A stretch of 64,000 nt of DNA from Nodularia sphaerocarpa UHCC 0038 (GCF_022376295.1 NZ_CP060140.1:1430356-1494355), one strand, 5' to 3'; counted from the stretch's first letter, positions 47,151 to 56,540 are shown. Program-made: numbers and translations. The notes: generated from the sequence alone by a model not told the origin.

Positions 47151-47537
47151 TTAATTTTCAATCAAAACGGTGACAGATGCGACAGCTATCAACATTTCGT
47201 CATTTTTGTCGTTGAGTGAGGCGATCGCTTTTCCTTGTACTACCATTCCCCCAGATTCTACGGTTAAGGTTTTCCGCCCAAAGGGTAGTACGGCTAAGAC
47301 TTCTGCTTCTCTGACTTGTTCGGGATAGGGAACGGCTACCTGTACTTCTACAATCATTTCGTTGGGATCGTTCAAACCGGCGACTTCCCAAACACCAGGT
47401 AAGGCGTTGTGGGCGATCGCATTACGCACTGCTCTTGCTGCTGCTACTGTGGGTTCCTGTCCATGTTGATCTATCCCCATACCCATTTCAATAATTAAGC
47501 GTTTACGCACCACAGCTACCTCCTGAATATATTCCAC
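47151..47537 (-). CDS. Lin0512 family protein
   Basis: 128 residues matching the Lin0512 family pattern: RLIIEMGMGIDQHGQEPTVA, RAVRNAI, then VEVQVAVPYPEQV and a glycine-containing strand ESGGMVVQGKA. Members form small multimeric domains of unknown function. An internal start at the RKRLIIEMG region would give the core domain; the upstream ATG is kept. Confidence 0.75.
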   Translation of the reverse strand: MEYIQEVAVVRKRLIIEMGMGIDQHGQEPTVAAARAVRNAIAHNALPGVWEVAGLNDPNEMIVEVQVAVPYPEQVREAEVLAVLPFGRKTLTVESGGMVVQGKAIASLNDKNDEMLIAVASVTVLIEN

Positions 47538-47584
47538 TTTTCACTGTATCGCTCAACAGGGCTACAAGTGTTAATTTAGTCTGA

Positions 47585-47683
47585 TTACATTTGTTCTTCT
47601 TCGTAGAACCAAATTTCTGCCAACAAACTTAAACCCATGAGCCAAAGAAAACAGCAAACAGCAAACCAAAATATTCCCATCAT
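47585..47683 (-). CDS. Possible 32-residue single-helix membrane protein
   Basis: A frame opening MMGIFWFAVCCFLWLMGLSL and ending in acidic EEEQM has GGAAG about ten bases upstream. One transmembrane helix is followed by a charged tail, the shape of small photosynthetic or regulatory membrane peptides. I could not match it to a known Pet or Psb subunit. The rest of 47684-48045 holds no gene I can support. Confidence 0.45.
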   Translation of the reverse strand: MMGIFWFAVCCFLWLMGLSLLAEIWFYEEEQM

Positions 47684-48045
47684 TTCTATCACTTCCAATT
47701 AAGCTGATGACTTTCATTTACCCATTAGCCCAATATTGACTAATTAGCAAAATGTTAGCCATGACACAAGTGTTTTTATGAAAATTGACTATATTATGAG
47801 TAAATTATTACTCTAAATCTGCAAAATTGGTAATTTATGTTATAAAAATAAATCTTTGTATTTCTCACTGCTTAGGGACTGATTTTATTTACTTTGCTGT
47901 TATTGTTGTTACCGTAATAGAAAAAATAATTAATTTTCAGGCAAATTATCCAGGTTAAAGGGTCTGGGCTAAAATAGGGGCATTGGGGTAAAAATCTCTG
48001 CGAATAGTTTCAAGAAATGACCAATTTTTACCCAATTCAGTAACA

Positions 48046-48384
48046 ATGTCTCAAGAGAATAACGAATCAATCCAAATTCAGCAAATAGCTAGTCTCAAAC
48101 CAAAACATTTTGCTGATTTAATTAGAGCAGCTCAGTTAATTTTTGACCCGGCTGCGGGACTTACAATTAGACAGGTAGAAGTTAACTGGCAAGATTTCGG
48201 CATTCCTAAAGATGTAGAACACAATCTCAAAGACTTGGGTTTGCACTATCAATATGCTTCTCCTCATATTCCTGGCGATGTTATTTGGAGTCAATTAACT
48301 CCGGAAACTAGAATTTGGTTTCTCAATAATAAAGATGATTTGTGGCGGTTTGAGGAGGCTTTTCCGGCGCTGGATGAAGACTAA
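48046..48384 (+). CDS. Conserved-looking 112-residue protein of unknown function
   Basis: A soluble acidic protein: KHFADLIRAAQLIFDPAAGL, then VNWQDFGIPKDVEHNL and a Trp-rich C-terminus (IWSQLTPETRIWFLNN). No motif of a known enzyme. The steady coding composition supports it as real. It stands alone before a repeat. Confidence 0.6.
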   Translation: MSQENNESIQIQQIASLKPKHFADLIRAAQLIFDPAAGLTIRQVEVNWQDFGIPKDVEHNLKDLGLHYQYASPHIPGDVIWSQLTPETRIWFLNNKDDLWRFEEAFPALDED

Positions 48385-48496
48385 CGCCCCAACCGCAAGG
48401 CGGAAGTCAAAAGTCAAAAAGCAAATGGTTGTGCTATTTCTGTTGGTCTGTACTACCTGCTACCGTGTATACACAAGTCTAAAAACCTTGATTGGG

Positions 48497-48576
48497 GTAG
48501 GGTGTGTTATGGACGTTAGTCCTAACGCACCGAAAATCTAGGATGGTGCGTTGCGCTACGCGACAACACACCCTAC
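48497..48576. repeat. MITE-like element, termini GTAGGGTGTGTT
   Basis: 80 bp with perfect 12-bp terminal inverted repeats and an inner complementary pair (AACGCACC/GGTGCGTT). It lies nine bases from the 3' end of the next gene. Confidence 0.65.
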
Positions 48577-48584
48577 AAAAAAGA

Positions 48585-50228
48585 TTAAGCTTCGCAGTTC
48601 AACTCATTAGCTTTTTGACTAAAGCGGTGATTTTCGCGGTAGTCTACGGGACAATCGATGACAGCAGGTACATCTTGGGCGAGGGCTTCCTTGAGTATGG
48701 GGATGAAGTCTGTCGCAGATTCAACTCTGTAACCTTTTAAACCCATGCTTTCGGCTAATTTGACAAAATCAGGATTACCAAAATGGACAAAGGATGAATT
48801 ACCTTTGCCAAATTGATTTTCTTGCTTCCACTCAATTAACCCATAGCCACCATCATTAAATATTAAGGTGACAAAGGGAGTACCGACACGCAAGGCTGTT
48901 TCTAATTCCTGACAATTCATCATAAAGCCACCGTCGCCAGTCGCTGCTACAACTTTACGGTGAGGAGAAACCAGTTTTGCGGCTAAAGCACCAGGAATCG
49001 CAATCCCCATTGCTGCAAAACCATTAGAAATTAAGCAAGTATTAGGACTATGACAATGATAATGTCTGGCAATCCACATTTTATGTGCGCCAACATCAGA
49101 AATGACAATATCATCTGGTCCCATTACCTGCCGTAAGTCATAAATTAATTTTTGCGGTTTAATGGGAAATCCATCATCGTTAGCATACTGTTCGTAATCA
49201 GCACGAATATTTTCCCGCAAGCTGATAGCATAGGGATTAGGTTTACTCTGTCTATCTGCTAATTTTAAAATTTCATTCAGGGAATCGGAAATATCCCCCA
49301 AAACTTCGACATTAGGAATATAACTGCTGTCAATTTCCGCCGAATTTGCTGCAATATGAATAATGGGAATAGTGCCTTCTGGATTCCATTTTTTCGGGGA
49401 AAATTCGATTAAATCATAGCCAATAGCAATTACCAAATCTGTATGATCAAAACCACAGGTAATGAAATCTCTTTGCTGTAGTCCCACTGACCATAAAGCC
49501 AAGGGATGAGTATAAGGAATTACGCCTTTACCCATGAATGTATTCACCACAGGCATATTCATTTGGGTGGCAAATTGCGTAACTGCATCACTGGCATGAG
49601 CGCGAATTGCTCCATTACCTACTAGGATAATGGGGTTAACTGCTTGTGAAATTGCTGCCGCAGCTGCGCGAATACAAGCAAAGGAAGCATAGCTTTTTTC
49701 GATGTTATCTTTTCGCAACGGCTTACCTTCTACAGGCATAGCAGCAATATTTTCTGGTAAATCTATGTGGACTGCACCGGGTTTTTCGGTTTGCGATCGC
49801 TTGAAGGCTTTGCGGACTACTTCTGGTGTAATACTAGGTCTAACAATCTGTTTATTCCACTTAGTAACTGGGGCAAACATTGCCACCAAATCCAAATATT
49901 GATGGGATTCAATGTGCATTCTATCTGTTCCCACTTGACCAGTAATTGCCACTAAGGGCGCACCATCTAGGTTAGCATCTGCGACTCCAGTCATTAAGTT
50001 GGTGGCACCAGGGCCAAGAGTAGAAAGGCAGACTCCGGCTTTTCCAGTTAAACGTCCGTAGACATCCGCCATAAATGCTGCGCCTTGTTCATGACGCGTA
50101 GTAATAAATTTAATGGAAGAATGTTTCAGTGCTTCTAAAACGTGCAGGTTTTCTTCACCAGGAAGACCAAAAACATATTGTACCCCTTCATTTTCCAGAC
50201 ACTGCACCAACAATTCAGCTGTATTCAT
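48585..50228 (-). CDS. 2-Oxoglutarate decarboxylase (acetolactate-synthase-like ThDP enzyme)
   Basis: 547 residues of the ThDP family. The activating Glu is in ITTRHEQGAAFMADVYGR (about residue 50), and the cofactor motif is ATGDGGFMMN...NDGGYGLIEW. Such proteins are often annotated as acetolactate synthase. In cyanobacteria the member encoded next to succinic semialdehyde dehydrogenase is the 2-oxoglutarate decarboxylase that, with its partner, closes the TCA cycle (described in Synechococcus PCC 7002). The SSADH gene is indeed 98 bp upstream on the same strand. GAGGA precedes the ATG. Confidence 0.85.
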   Translation of the reverse strand: MNTAELLVQCLENEGVQYVFGLPGEENLHVLEALKHSSIKFITTRHEQGAAFMADVYGRLTGKAGVCLSTLGPGATNLMTGVADANLDGAPLVAITGQVGTDRMHIESHQYLDLVAMFAPVTKWNKQIVRPSITPEVVRKAFKRSQTEKPGAVHIDLPENIAAMPVEGKPLRKDNIEKSYASFACIRAAAAAISQAVNPIILVGNGAIRAHASDAVTQFATQMNMPVVNTFMGKGVIPYTHPLALWSVGLQQRDFITCGFDHTDLVIAIGYDLIEFSPKKWNPEGTIPIIHIAANSAEIDSSYIPNVEVLGDISDSLNEILKLADRQSKPNPYAISLRENIRADYEQYANDDGFPIKPQKLIYDLRQVMGPDDIVISDVGAHKMWIARHYHCHSPNTCLISNGFAAMGIAIPGALAAKLVSPHRKVVAATGDGGFMMNCQELETALRVGTPFVTLIFNDGGYGLIEWKQENQFGKGNSSFVHFGNPDFVKLAESMGLKGYRVESATDFIPILKEALAQDVPAVIDCPVDYRENHRFSQKANELNCEA

Positions 50229-50260
50229 CGTTTTTTCCTCACTGGTTATAAATCAGGGTG

Positions 50261-50329
50261 ATGGTGGGTTACGGCGCAAGTAATTTTTTTCGTGTTTTAC
50301 ACAGTTTTTTAGCCGCCTAACCCACCCTA
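50261..50329. repeat. MITE-like element, termini GGTGGGTTA
   Basis: GGTGGGTTACGGCGC and its near complement GCCGCCTAACCCACC bound ~70 bp between the two TCA-bypass genes. The right arm contains the TAG stop codon of the SSADH gene. Confidence 0.6.
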
Positions 50330-51694
50330 CTGCACCCAAACGGTCTTAAGATTGACGAACTCATGTATACCTTGAATACTCAATTCTCTGCCGTATCCAG
50401 AACGCTTAATGCCACCAAAGGGTAAACTGGGGTCAGATTTAACCATGCTGTTGATAAATACGGCTCCTGCTTCGATTTCTTCAATGAGGCGATCGCGTTC
50501 TTGGTCGTTATTTGTCCAAGCACTTGCACCTAAACCAAAAGGTGTATCATTAGCCAGTTGAATCGCTGCATCAATATCCGGTACACGGAATAATAATGCT
50601 ACTGGTCCAAAAAATTCTTCCTGTGCGATCGCACTATCTAGAGGAATATCTGTAATAATCGTCGGCGGGTAAAAGTTACCGGGACGATCTGCGAAAGGAT
50701 GTCCACCAGTGAGGACTTTACCGCCACTTTTAACGGCTGTTTGTACTTGTTGGTGTAAATCTTGGAGAAGATCAGGGGTTGCTAGTGGACCTAAATCAGT
50801 ATCTGGTTGCATGGGATCGCCGACTTTCAGCGCCTGAAATTTATCTAACAGTAGCTTTTCAAATTCAGGTGCGATCGCCTCTGCAATAATAAACCGTTTC
50901 GCTGCTATACATGACTGCCCATTATTCAACATCCTGGCTGAAGTAGCTGTAGCAACTGCTGTCTCTAAATCAGCACTTTCTAAGACAATAAACGGGTCAC
51001 TACCTCCCAATTCCAAAACAGTTTTTTTAATTTGTTTACCAGCAACAGAGGCGAGGGATGCACCGGCGGGTTCGCTTCCGGTTAAGGTAGCAGCTTTTAC
51101 CCGGTCATCAGCCATTAAATCAGCAACTTTAGCCGCACCGATTAACAGTGTTTGAAAAGCGCCTTGGGGAAAACCAGCCCGATGAATAATATCTGCAATT
51201 GCTAAGGCGCACTGCGGCACATTGGAAGCGTGTTTAAGTAAGCCGACATTGCCCGCCATCAGCGTTGGTGCGGCAAAACGAAAAACTTGCCAAAAAGGGA
51301 AATTCCACGGCATGACAGCGAGAATTACGCCCATAGGGTGATAGCGCACAAAGCTATGGCTGGCATCGGTTTTGATTGGGACATCAGCCAGGAAAGTTGG
51401 TGCGTGTTCGGCGTAATAGTTACAAACCAGGGCGCATTTTTCGACTTCTGCGATCGCTGCTTTATAAGTTTTACCCATTTCCAGGGTCATTATTTTAGCA
51501 AAATCGGCTTTTTCTTGCTGTAAAATTATTGCAGCTTTTTCTAGCCATTGCGATCGCTCAGAAAAACTCGTCTTACGGTACTGTTCAAAAGTCTGACCAG
51601 CCAAATCCAGTTTAGAGGCAATTTCTGCATCCTTGAGCGGCTCAAAGACTTTAATTGTCTCCCCAGTGGCGGGATTAATGGTGGCGATAGCCAT
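50327..51694 (-). CDS. gabD: Succinic semialdehyde dehydrogenase
   Basis: 455 residues, an NAD(P)-dependent aldehyde dehydrogenase. The catalytic Glu is in LELGGSDPFIVL and the Cys in NNGQSCIAAKRF; the substrate-site start IATINPATGETIK is typical of SSADH. It oxidises succinic semialdehyde made by the neighbouring 2-oxoglutarate decarboxylase to succinate. It is the first gene of the pair. Its stop codon falls inside a repeat, so the final residues may have been reshaped. Confidence 0.9.
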   Translation of the reverse strand: MAIATINPATGETIKVFEPLKDAEIASKLDLAGQTFEQYRKTSFSERSQWLEKAAIILQQEKADFAKIMTLEMGKTYKAAIAEVEKCALVCNYYAEHAPTFLADVPIKTDASHSFVRYHPMGVILAVMPWNFPFWQVFRFAAPTLMAGNVGLLKHASNVPQCALAIADIIHRAGFPQGAFQTLLIGAAKVADLMADDRVKAATLTGSEPAGASLASVAGKQIKKTVLELGGSDPFIVLESADLETAVATATSARMLNNGQSCIAAKRFIIAEAIAPEFEKLLLDKFQALKVGDPMQPDTDLGPLATPDLLQDLHQQVQTAVKSGGKVLTGGHPFADRPGNFYPPTIITDIPLDSAIAQEEFFGPVALLFRVPDIDAAIQLANDTPFGLGASAWTNNDQERDRLIEEIEAGAVFINSMVKSDPSLPFGGIKRSGYGRELSIQGIHEFVNLKTVWVQ

Positions 51695-52195
51695 TGCCTG
51701 ACCTCCCGTTAAAATATAGCTTGAGGTAGCTTCCTAGTGTTACACAAATCAATTGCGGAAGCTATACCCAAATTTTAGTCTTTTGCTCAAGTTTAATTTT
51801 TTTACACTTAAAAACCGTAATTATTTTTATATTTAAATATACTAGATGGATAAGTAAATTTTGTTAGATTAGACACACTACAAAAGTGTGCCTTAGTCTC
51901 TTTAGCTTCTCAGGAAAAGGGATAAAACCTGAAACGCTGTCTTGGCAATAAATGATCATCCCTCAACCTCTTATTACTGGTGAGAGGAGAAACTCTTTTG
52001 TCAGAAAAAATTAATAATAACTACTTTAGGACTCACCCACAAAACCTCTCAAACTCTTATTTCTCAGTGTACTCTGTGCCTCTGTGGTATACGCTGCGCG
52101 CACGCTACGCGAACGTTTTTCCTAAATATTTCTGGGGCGCAGGTGATTACGCCCTTGAGAATTAAAATATTAAACCTCACCCCCAGCCCCTCTCC
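51695..52195. other. Intergenic region, repeats only
   Basis: About 500 bp. It carries AT-rich sequence upstream of gabD and, near 52060-52120, interspersed-repeat strings (CAGTGTACTCTGTGCCTCTG and GCTACGCGAACG). No gene is supported. Confidence 0.45.
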
Positions 52196-52206
52196 TTAGT
52201 AAGAAG

Positions 52207-52361
52207 CTACAGTGTACACACATCCTGAACCAAAGAGATTTTCCAGTCCTAAAAACAGAATTTAACCGGAAATCCAGTTCCCCTCCTCGCTTGCGGGGAG
52301 GGGTTAGGGGTGGGGTTTTATGAGACAGAAGAGAATTTCCCGACTTGTGTGTACACGGTAG
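52207..52361. mobile_element. MITE with 16-bp inverted termini and target duplication
   Basis: The termini CTACAGTGTACACACA and TGTGTGTACACGGTAG are complementary at 15 of 16 positions. Flanking 11-bp direct repeats TTAGTAAGAAG (52196) and TTGGTAAGAAG (52362) abut the ends. The interior carries a GGGGAGGGGTTAGGGGTGGG stretch. The element sits within another short repeat, so the insertion is nested. Confidence 0.7.
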
Positions 52362-52390
52362 TTGGTAAGAAGAGGGGAAACTTTGAGGAG

Positions 52391-52486
52391 TTAAATGATC
52401 TTAGCCGAACGTAAACCAAACAGCAGACCTACGGCTACACCCATGAATATTGCCAAAAAGGCAACATAAGCTATTACTCCAAACAT
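52391..52486 (-). CDS. petL: Cytochrome b6f complex subunit PetL
   Basis: 31 residues, MFGVIAYVAFLAIFMGVAVG followed by LLFGLRSAKII. This matches the cyanobacterial PetL pattern of a single membrane helix ending GLRS-K. GGAG precedes the ATG by about nine bases. It stabilises the b6f complex in thylakoids. It is monocistronic. Confidence 0.88.
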   Translation of the reverse strand: MFGVIAYVAFLAIFMGVAVGLLFGLRSAKII

Positions 52487-52675
52487 AGATTTTTCTCCAC
52501 AATACTTGACTAATCTATTGAATCACGGGGAATGGGTAATGGGGAATGGGGCTTTGAGCATGGGGAATAGAAAAATGCTTCCTCATCTCCCTGATTTTCC
52601 CTATATCCTTCATCGCCCGCAACTCCCCACATTGCGATAGAATACAGCCCACGGGCGCTTATTTGGGTTTGGGCA

Positions 52676-53767
52676 ATGACTTCTGTAATTAATGTAAATC
52701 TACCGCAGCAGTCCTATGAGATTGCGATCGCACCTTCAAGCTTAGACCAACTAGGTCAACAAATGGCTAGTCTGAACCTAGGCAAAAAGGTATTAGTTGT
52801 TTCTAATCCCAGTATTTTTAAGCATTACGGCGAAGCTGCGATAGAATCTCTAAAATCGGCTGGTTTTGAAGTAGCTACTTACAACCTCCCACCAGGGGAA
52901 CGCTACAAAACCCTCAACTCTATTCAAAAACTTTACGATATTGCTTTAGAAAATCGCCTAGAACGTTCCTCTACAATGGTAGCCTTGGGGGGAGGTGTAA
53001 TTGGTGATATGACAGGCTTTGCTGCCGCCACTTGGCTAAGAGGCATTAATGTCGTGCAAGTACCTACGACTCTTTTAGCAATGGTAGATTCAGCAATTGG
53101 TGGCAAAACTGGAGTAAATCATCCCCAGGGCAAAAATTTAATTGGGGCTTTTCATCAGCCGCGTTTGGTATTAATTAGCCCAGAAACACTGAAAACTCTG
53201 CCGATGCGTGAATTTCGTGCCGGCATGGCAGAGGTGATTAAATACGGTGTGATTTGGGACGCTGAATTATTTGCCGAGATGGAAGCAACTAAACATCTGA
53301 ATCAACTCCGCTATATCAAGCCGGAATTTATAGAATACATATTAACTCGTTCTTGTCAAGCCAAAGCCGATGTAGTCGGCAAGGATGAAAAAGAAGGCGG
53401 ACTACGAGCAATTCTCAACTATGGACACACCATTGGTCACGCCGTAGAAAGCTTAACAGGTTATCGTTTACTCAAGCATGGCGAAGCTGTGGCCATTGGC
53501 ATGGTAGCAGCCGGACAGATTGCTGTGGAACTAGGAATGTGGCAACAGGAAGATACAGAAAGGCAAAATGCCCTAATTCAAAAAGCTGGTTTACCCACTC
53601 AGCTACCAGAAGGTATAGATATTGAAGCGATTATTGATGCATTACAACTAGATAAGAAAGTCAAAGCAGGTAAAGTCAGGTTTGTTTTACCGACACAAAT
53701 AGGTGCAGTGAAAGTTACCGATGAAGTACCATCTGAGACTATCCGGCGGGTGTTGCAGAGTATGTAA
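52676..53767 (+). CDS. aroB: 3-Dehydroquinate synthase
   Basis: 363 residues. GGGVIGDMTGFAAATWLRG is the NAD-binding site. PTTLLAMVDSAIGGKTGVNH, the Zn ligands in the YGHTIGHAVE region and KKVKAGKVRFVLP are family hallmarks. It makes dehydroquinate from DAHP in the shikimate pathway. The length is normal. Confidence 0.97.
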   Translation: MTSVINVNLPQQSYEIAIAPSSLDQLGQQMASLNLGKKVLVVSNPSIFKHYGEAAIESLKSAGFEVATYNLPPGERYKTLNSIQKLYDIALENRLERSSTMVALGGGVIGDMTGFAAATWLRGINVVQVPTTLLAMVDSAIGGKTGVNHPQGKNLIGAFHQPRLVLISPETLKTLPMREFRAGMAEVIKYGVIWDAELFAEMEATKHLNQLRYIKPEFIEYILTRSCQAKADVVGKDEKEGGLRAILNYGHTIGHAVESLTGYRLLKHGEAVAIGMVAAGQIAVELGMWQQEDTERQNALIQKAGLPTQLPEGIDIEAIIDALQLDKKVKAGKVRFVLPTQIGAVKVTDEVPSETIRRVLQSM

Positions 53768-53814
53768 TTCATAATGCACATTTTTAGACAGAAGCAGGAA
53801 ACCACAGCTTCAAG

Positions 53815-54597
53815 TTACTTTATCTTTTGCCCAACAATAATCAAAGAGTAGGAAGCATCTACATCTTCAACTGTTGGGTAAGCAATGAGGTAAGAGAGGT
53901 GACGAATAATTTCTGGGAAACTCAAGCTGGAATATTCTCCCAATCGTTGTGGAATTGAGCGATTTCGTAAAAGTTGAGTTTCCCGCTTAAATAAAATATT
54001 TGACCAGCCCTGACCGACTCGATAATTCACTCTCAAGCCATTATCTGCAAGTAAGCGAGAAAGCGATTGATAATTAAAAAACTGTTTATGACAAGAATTA
54101 GTCGGTAAACCAGCATTGTCGCGAGGTTCGTATAAAACATTAGGAACCGAGCAGATGAGCAATCCACCTGGTGACAAAAGTTCAGAAAACTGCTCTAAAA
54201 GACTGGTAGGATTAATCAGATGTTCCAAGGTTTCAAAACTAACAATTGCATCAATCTTTGCATAAGTTTTATCTGCTAACAAAGCAGGTTGTTCTAAGTT
54301 ATGTTGAACAAATTTTGTTTGAGAATTATTACACTGTTTTGCTGCCTGTTTGAGCAGATCCGAATTTCCGTCTACACCAATGACTAAATCAGCAATTTTC
54401 TCTAGTTCGCGGATTCCATAGCCCACGCCACAAGCAATATCAGCAACGCAAGTTAGTTTAAATTGACGGAGGTAATCGGCGGCGAATAAATAACGTCCTA
54501 AATGCTCAATTTTCACCCATAAATTCTCGTCGCTTTGATCAAATGGATCGATAGAATCTTCGCCAAAGTTGAGGTTAGTATTGATTTTATCTGGCAA
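53815..54597 (-). CDS. SAM-dependent methyltransferase of unknown substrate
   Basis: 260 residues with a class I methyltransferase core: ADIACGVGYGIRELEK (motif I, about 50-65), VIGVDGNSDLL (acidic loop) and DAIVSFETLEHLINP (motif IV). LICSVPNVLYEPRD suggests the methylase-11/-23 type that acts on small molecules, sugars or lipids. It stands alone, convergent with aroB, so context gives no substrate. Confidence 0.8.
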   Translation of the reverse strand: MPDKINTNLNFGEDSIDPFDQSDENLWVKIEHLGRYLFAADYLRQFKLTCVADIACGVGYGIRELEKIADLVIGVDGNSDLLKQAAKQCNNSQTKFVQHNLEQPALLADKTYAKIDAIVSFETLEHLINPTSLLEQFSELLSPGGLLICSVPNVLYEPRDNAGLPTNSCHKQFFNYQSLSRLLADNGLRVNYRVGQGWSNILFKRETQLLRNRSIPQRLGEYSSLSFPEIIRHLSYLIAYPTVEDVDASYSLIIVGQKIK

Positions 54598-54885
54598 AAT
54601 ATTTTCCTTGCTTTGGACAATAAATTATAGCAAGTGGGATGGATAAAGACGATAGTAACTGCACCGTGTATATGGTCTCATTTCAGGAAGGGTCGCAGCC
54701 TCAGCATGATCTATTTAAGTAAAAAAATATGACATTATATGTGCATTTATTTAGGAAATCTGTCCTATAGCCGAAGCTGGATGCGCTTGTTTATTAGGGA
54801 CTTTATTCTAACAGGCTAATATCCACAGATGCGATCGCCAAATTCTTTGGTTGTTAAACTTAGTCAACAGATGTACTAACTTAGC

Positions 54886-55302
54886 TTAGAATACAGGACT
54901 ATGTTCTAAATCCCAACACTTGCCATCCTTCCAGATTCTATAAGTACGTTCACAGTCAAATTGGTTATTAATCCAAGGAATCGATGTAGGGTGGGGCGAG
55001 ATAGGTGTAGAATAAATTGAAGACCAGACAAAGGTAAAAATAGCGAAACTAGAAATCAAGAATATAATTACAAGTCCTAAGAGAAACAAAATATTAACAG
55101 GGTTACGCAAAGGAAATACACCTTTTGCGTATCGCCAGCGCCGTTTTGCCGGACGTTCCTTAGCTACTAATAAAATTATATATAACCTAATTGCCGGAAT
55201 TGGTAATGAAAGTCTTATGTCTAAGAAATGACGATTCCAATGATTAGTATCACAAACTATTTTGATAGCTTGTAGTTGCTCATAAGTTATGGTTTCTTTC
55301 AC
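54886..55302 (-). CDS. Small membrane protein of unknown function
   Basis: 138 residues with a hydrophobic stretch near residues 40-50 and a clear membrane helix (VNILFLLGLVIIFLISSFAI, about 68-88). A Cys-containing tail (FDCERTYRIWKDGKCWDLEH) follows. It has no recognised family or operon partner. The region 54598-54885 holds nothing supportable. Confidence 0.5.
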   Translation of the reverse strand: MKETITYEQLQAIKIVCDTNHWNRHFLDIRLSLPIPAIRLYIILLVAKERPAKRRWRYAKGVFPLRNPVNILFLLGLVIIFLISSFAIFTFVWSSIYSTPISPHPTSIPWINNQFDCERTYRIWKDGKCWDLEHSPVF

Positions 55303-55338
55303 TTCTGGGTAAAATTTATCATAAATTTCTATAGTGTT

Positions 55339-55494
55339 CTATAGCGGTATTCACTTGAATGAAGTACATCATAGCCCCCTCCTCGCACCCCCCTAAATCC
55401 CCCCGCAACGGGGGGAAGAAAAGGATAAACCTTTGATATGGGAGGGGGTTGGGGGTGGGGTTTTTGTATCTCACTTAACTGAGAACCGCTATAG
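55339..55494. mobile_element. MITE-like element, termini CTATAGCGGT
   Basis: CTATAGCGGT and its exact complement ACCGCTATAG minus the last bases bound 156 bp. The complementarity extends imperfectly to about 29 bp. The interior is C/G-run rich (CCCCCCTAAATCCCCCCGC, GGGAGGGGGTTGGGGGTGGG), related to the interior at 52280-52315. Confidence 0.65.
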
Positions 55495-55590
55495 TTGTTC
55501 AAAATGGTGATAAACAGACTGTAAAACTTGCATTCAGCCAGTAATTCATGAGTATTCAGAAAATCATGTTTTGATAAATTATACACCTGT

Positions 55591-56511
55591 TTACAGTCGC
55601 GTTTCCATACCGATATTACCTTGCAAGCCACCTGTGTGTACTAGTAACAAGCGATCGCCTTTCGCAAAAACTCCCCCCTTGAGTAAATCCATGACTCCAT
55701 AAAACATTTTTGCGGTATATACGTAATCGAGAGGTATCCCCTGTTCCTGTTCAAATTGGTTCCTGAACATGAGCAGATCATCATTAACCTTTGCATAACC
55801 ACCAAAGTGATAATCACACATCAATTCCCAAGGTGCTGGAGAAGAATTTAGTGCAGGTAGCCCAGAATCAAGATAATTCCTCAGCAAATTGTCGATTTCC
55901 TGAGCGAGAAATTCCCCCTTTTTCAGCACAGGAAAACCAATCACTCGTTGTCCTTGATTGAGCGAAAGTGCAATACCCGCTAGTGTCGTACCTGTACCAC
56001 AAGCCAAGCAGATAGTATCAAAATCCCCTGCATCGCTAACTATTTCTGTACAACCCCGCACGCCATTCAAGTTGCTACCACCTTCAGGAATAATCAACAC
56101 CTCACCGAAACCGTGGAAGTCTTCTGTGTGCTTTTGTCGGTAAGTTTCGCGATTCAGGTAGACAAGCTGCATACCTTGCTGTGTAGCAAAACTCAGCGTC
56201 GGGTTGAGTGGTAATCTTTCCTCTCCACGAATCACTCCAATAGTGCGAAAACCGAAGAGATGACCGGCGGCGGCGGTAGCAAAGATGTGGTTAGAATAAG
56301 CACCCCCAAACGTCAGCAAAGTTGTCAAATTTTGCTGCTTGGCCTCCAACAGGTTATATTTCAATTTGAACCATTTGTTACCGTTAACCAATGGGTGCAT
56401 AGAATCGAGGCGCAGCACGGATAATTCTACACCAGCGCGGCGGGTAATCTCGTTTTCTATGGGCTGGGTCAAGGGCGGAAGGAAGAATGAGGACATAGAA
56501 GAAAAATTCAC
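55591..56511 (-). CDS. ACC deaminase / D-cysteine desulfhydrase-like PLP enzyme
   Basis: 306 residues of the beta-family PLP fold. The Schiff-base Lys is in LVNGNKWFKLKYNL (about 46), the serine/Asn motif in LLTFGGAYSNHIFATA, and the phosphate loop in LACGTGTTLAG. Together these fit the ACC deaminase/DcyD subgroup, which breaks 1-aminocyclopropane-1-carboxylate or D-cysteine to ammonia and a keto acid. Substrate choice needs active-site Tyr/Thr comparison. An alternative start is the ATG five codons in. A repeat lies just upstream at 56509. Confidence 0.85.
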   Translation of the reverse strand: MNFSSMSSFFLPPLTQPIENEITRRAGVELSVLRLDSMHPLVNGNKWFKLKYNLLEAKQQNLTTLLTFGGAYSNHIFATAAAGHLFGFRTIGVIRGEERLPLNPTLSFATQQGMQLVYLNRETYRQKHTEDFHGFGEVLIIPEGGSNLNGVRGCTEIVSDAGDFDTICLACGTGTTLAGIALSLNQGQRVIGFPVLKKGEFLAQEIDNLLRNYLDSGLPALNSSPAPWELMCDYHFGGYAKVNDDLLMFRNQFEQEQGIPLDYVYTAKMFYGVMDLLKGGVFAKGDRLLLVHTGGLQGNIGMETRL

Positions 56512-56540
56512 GCAGAGGCGCAGAGGCGCAGAGGGGGGAG
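56509..56540. repeat. GCAGAGG-type repeat upstream of the PLP enzyme gene
   Basis: CACGCAGAGGCGCAGAGGCG, the same form as at 43279. It overlaps the first bases upstream of the minus-strand start. Confidence 0.7.

Noticed and set aside
48585..50228. Anabolic acetolactate synthase (ilvB)
   Set aside because: No small subunit (ilvN) is adjacent. The SSADH neighbour and sequence style favour 2-oxoglutarate decarboxylase.
51980..52165. 61-codon frame near petL
   Set aside because: It is composed of interspersed repeat strings.
55329..55631. 100-codon minus-strand frame
   Set aside because: It is largely the CTATAGCGGT-type MITE with proline-run translation.
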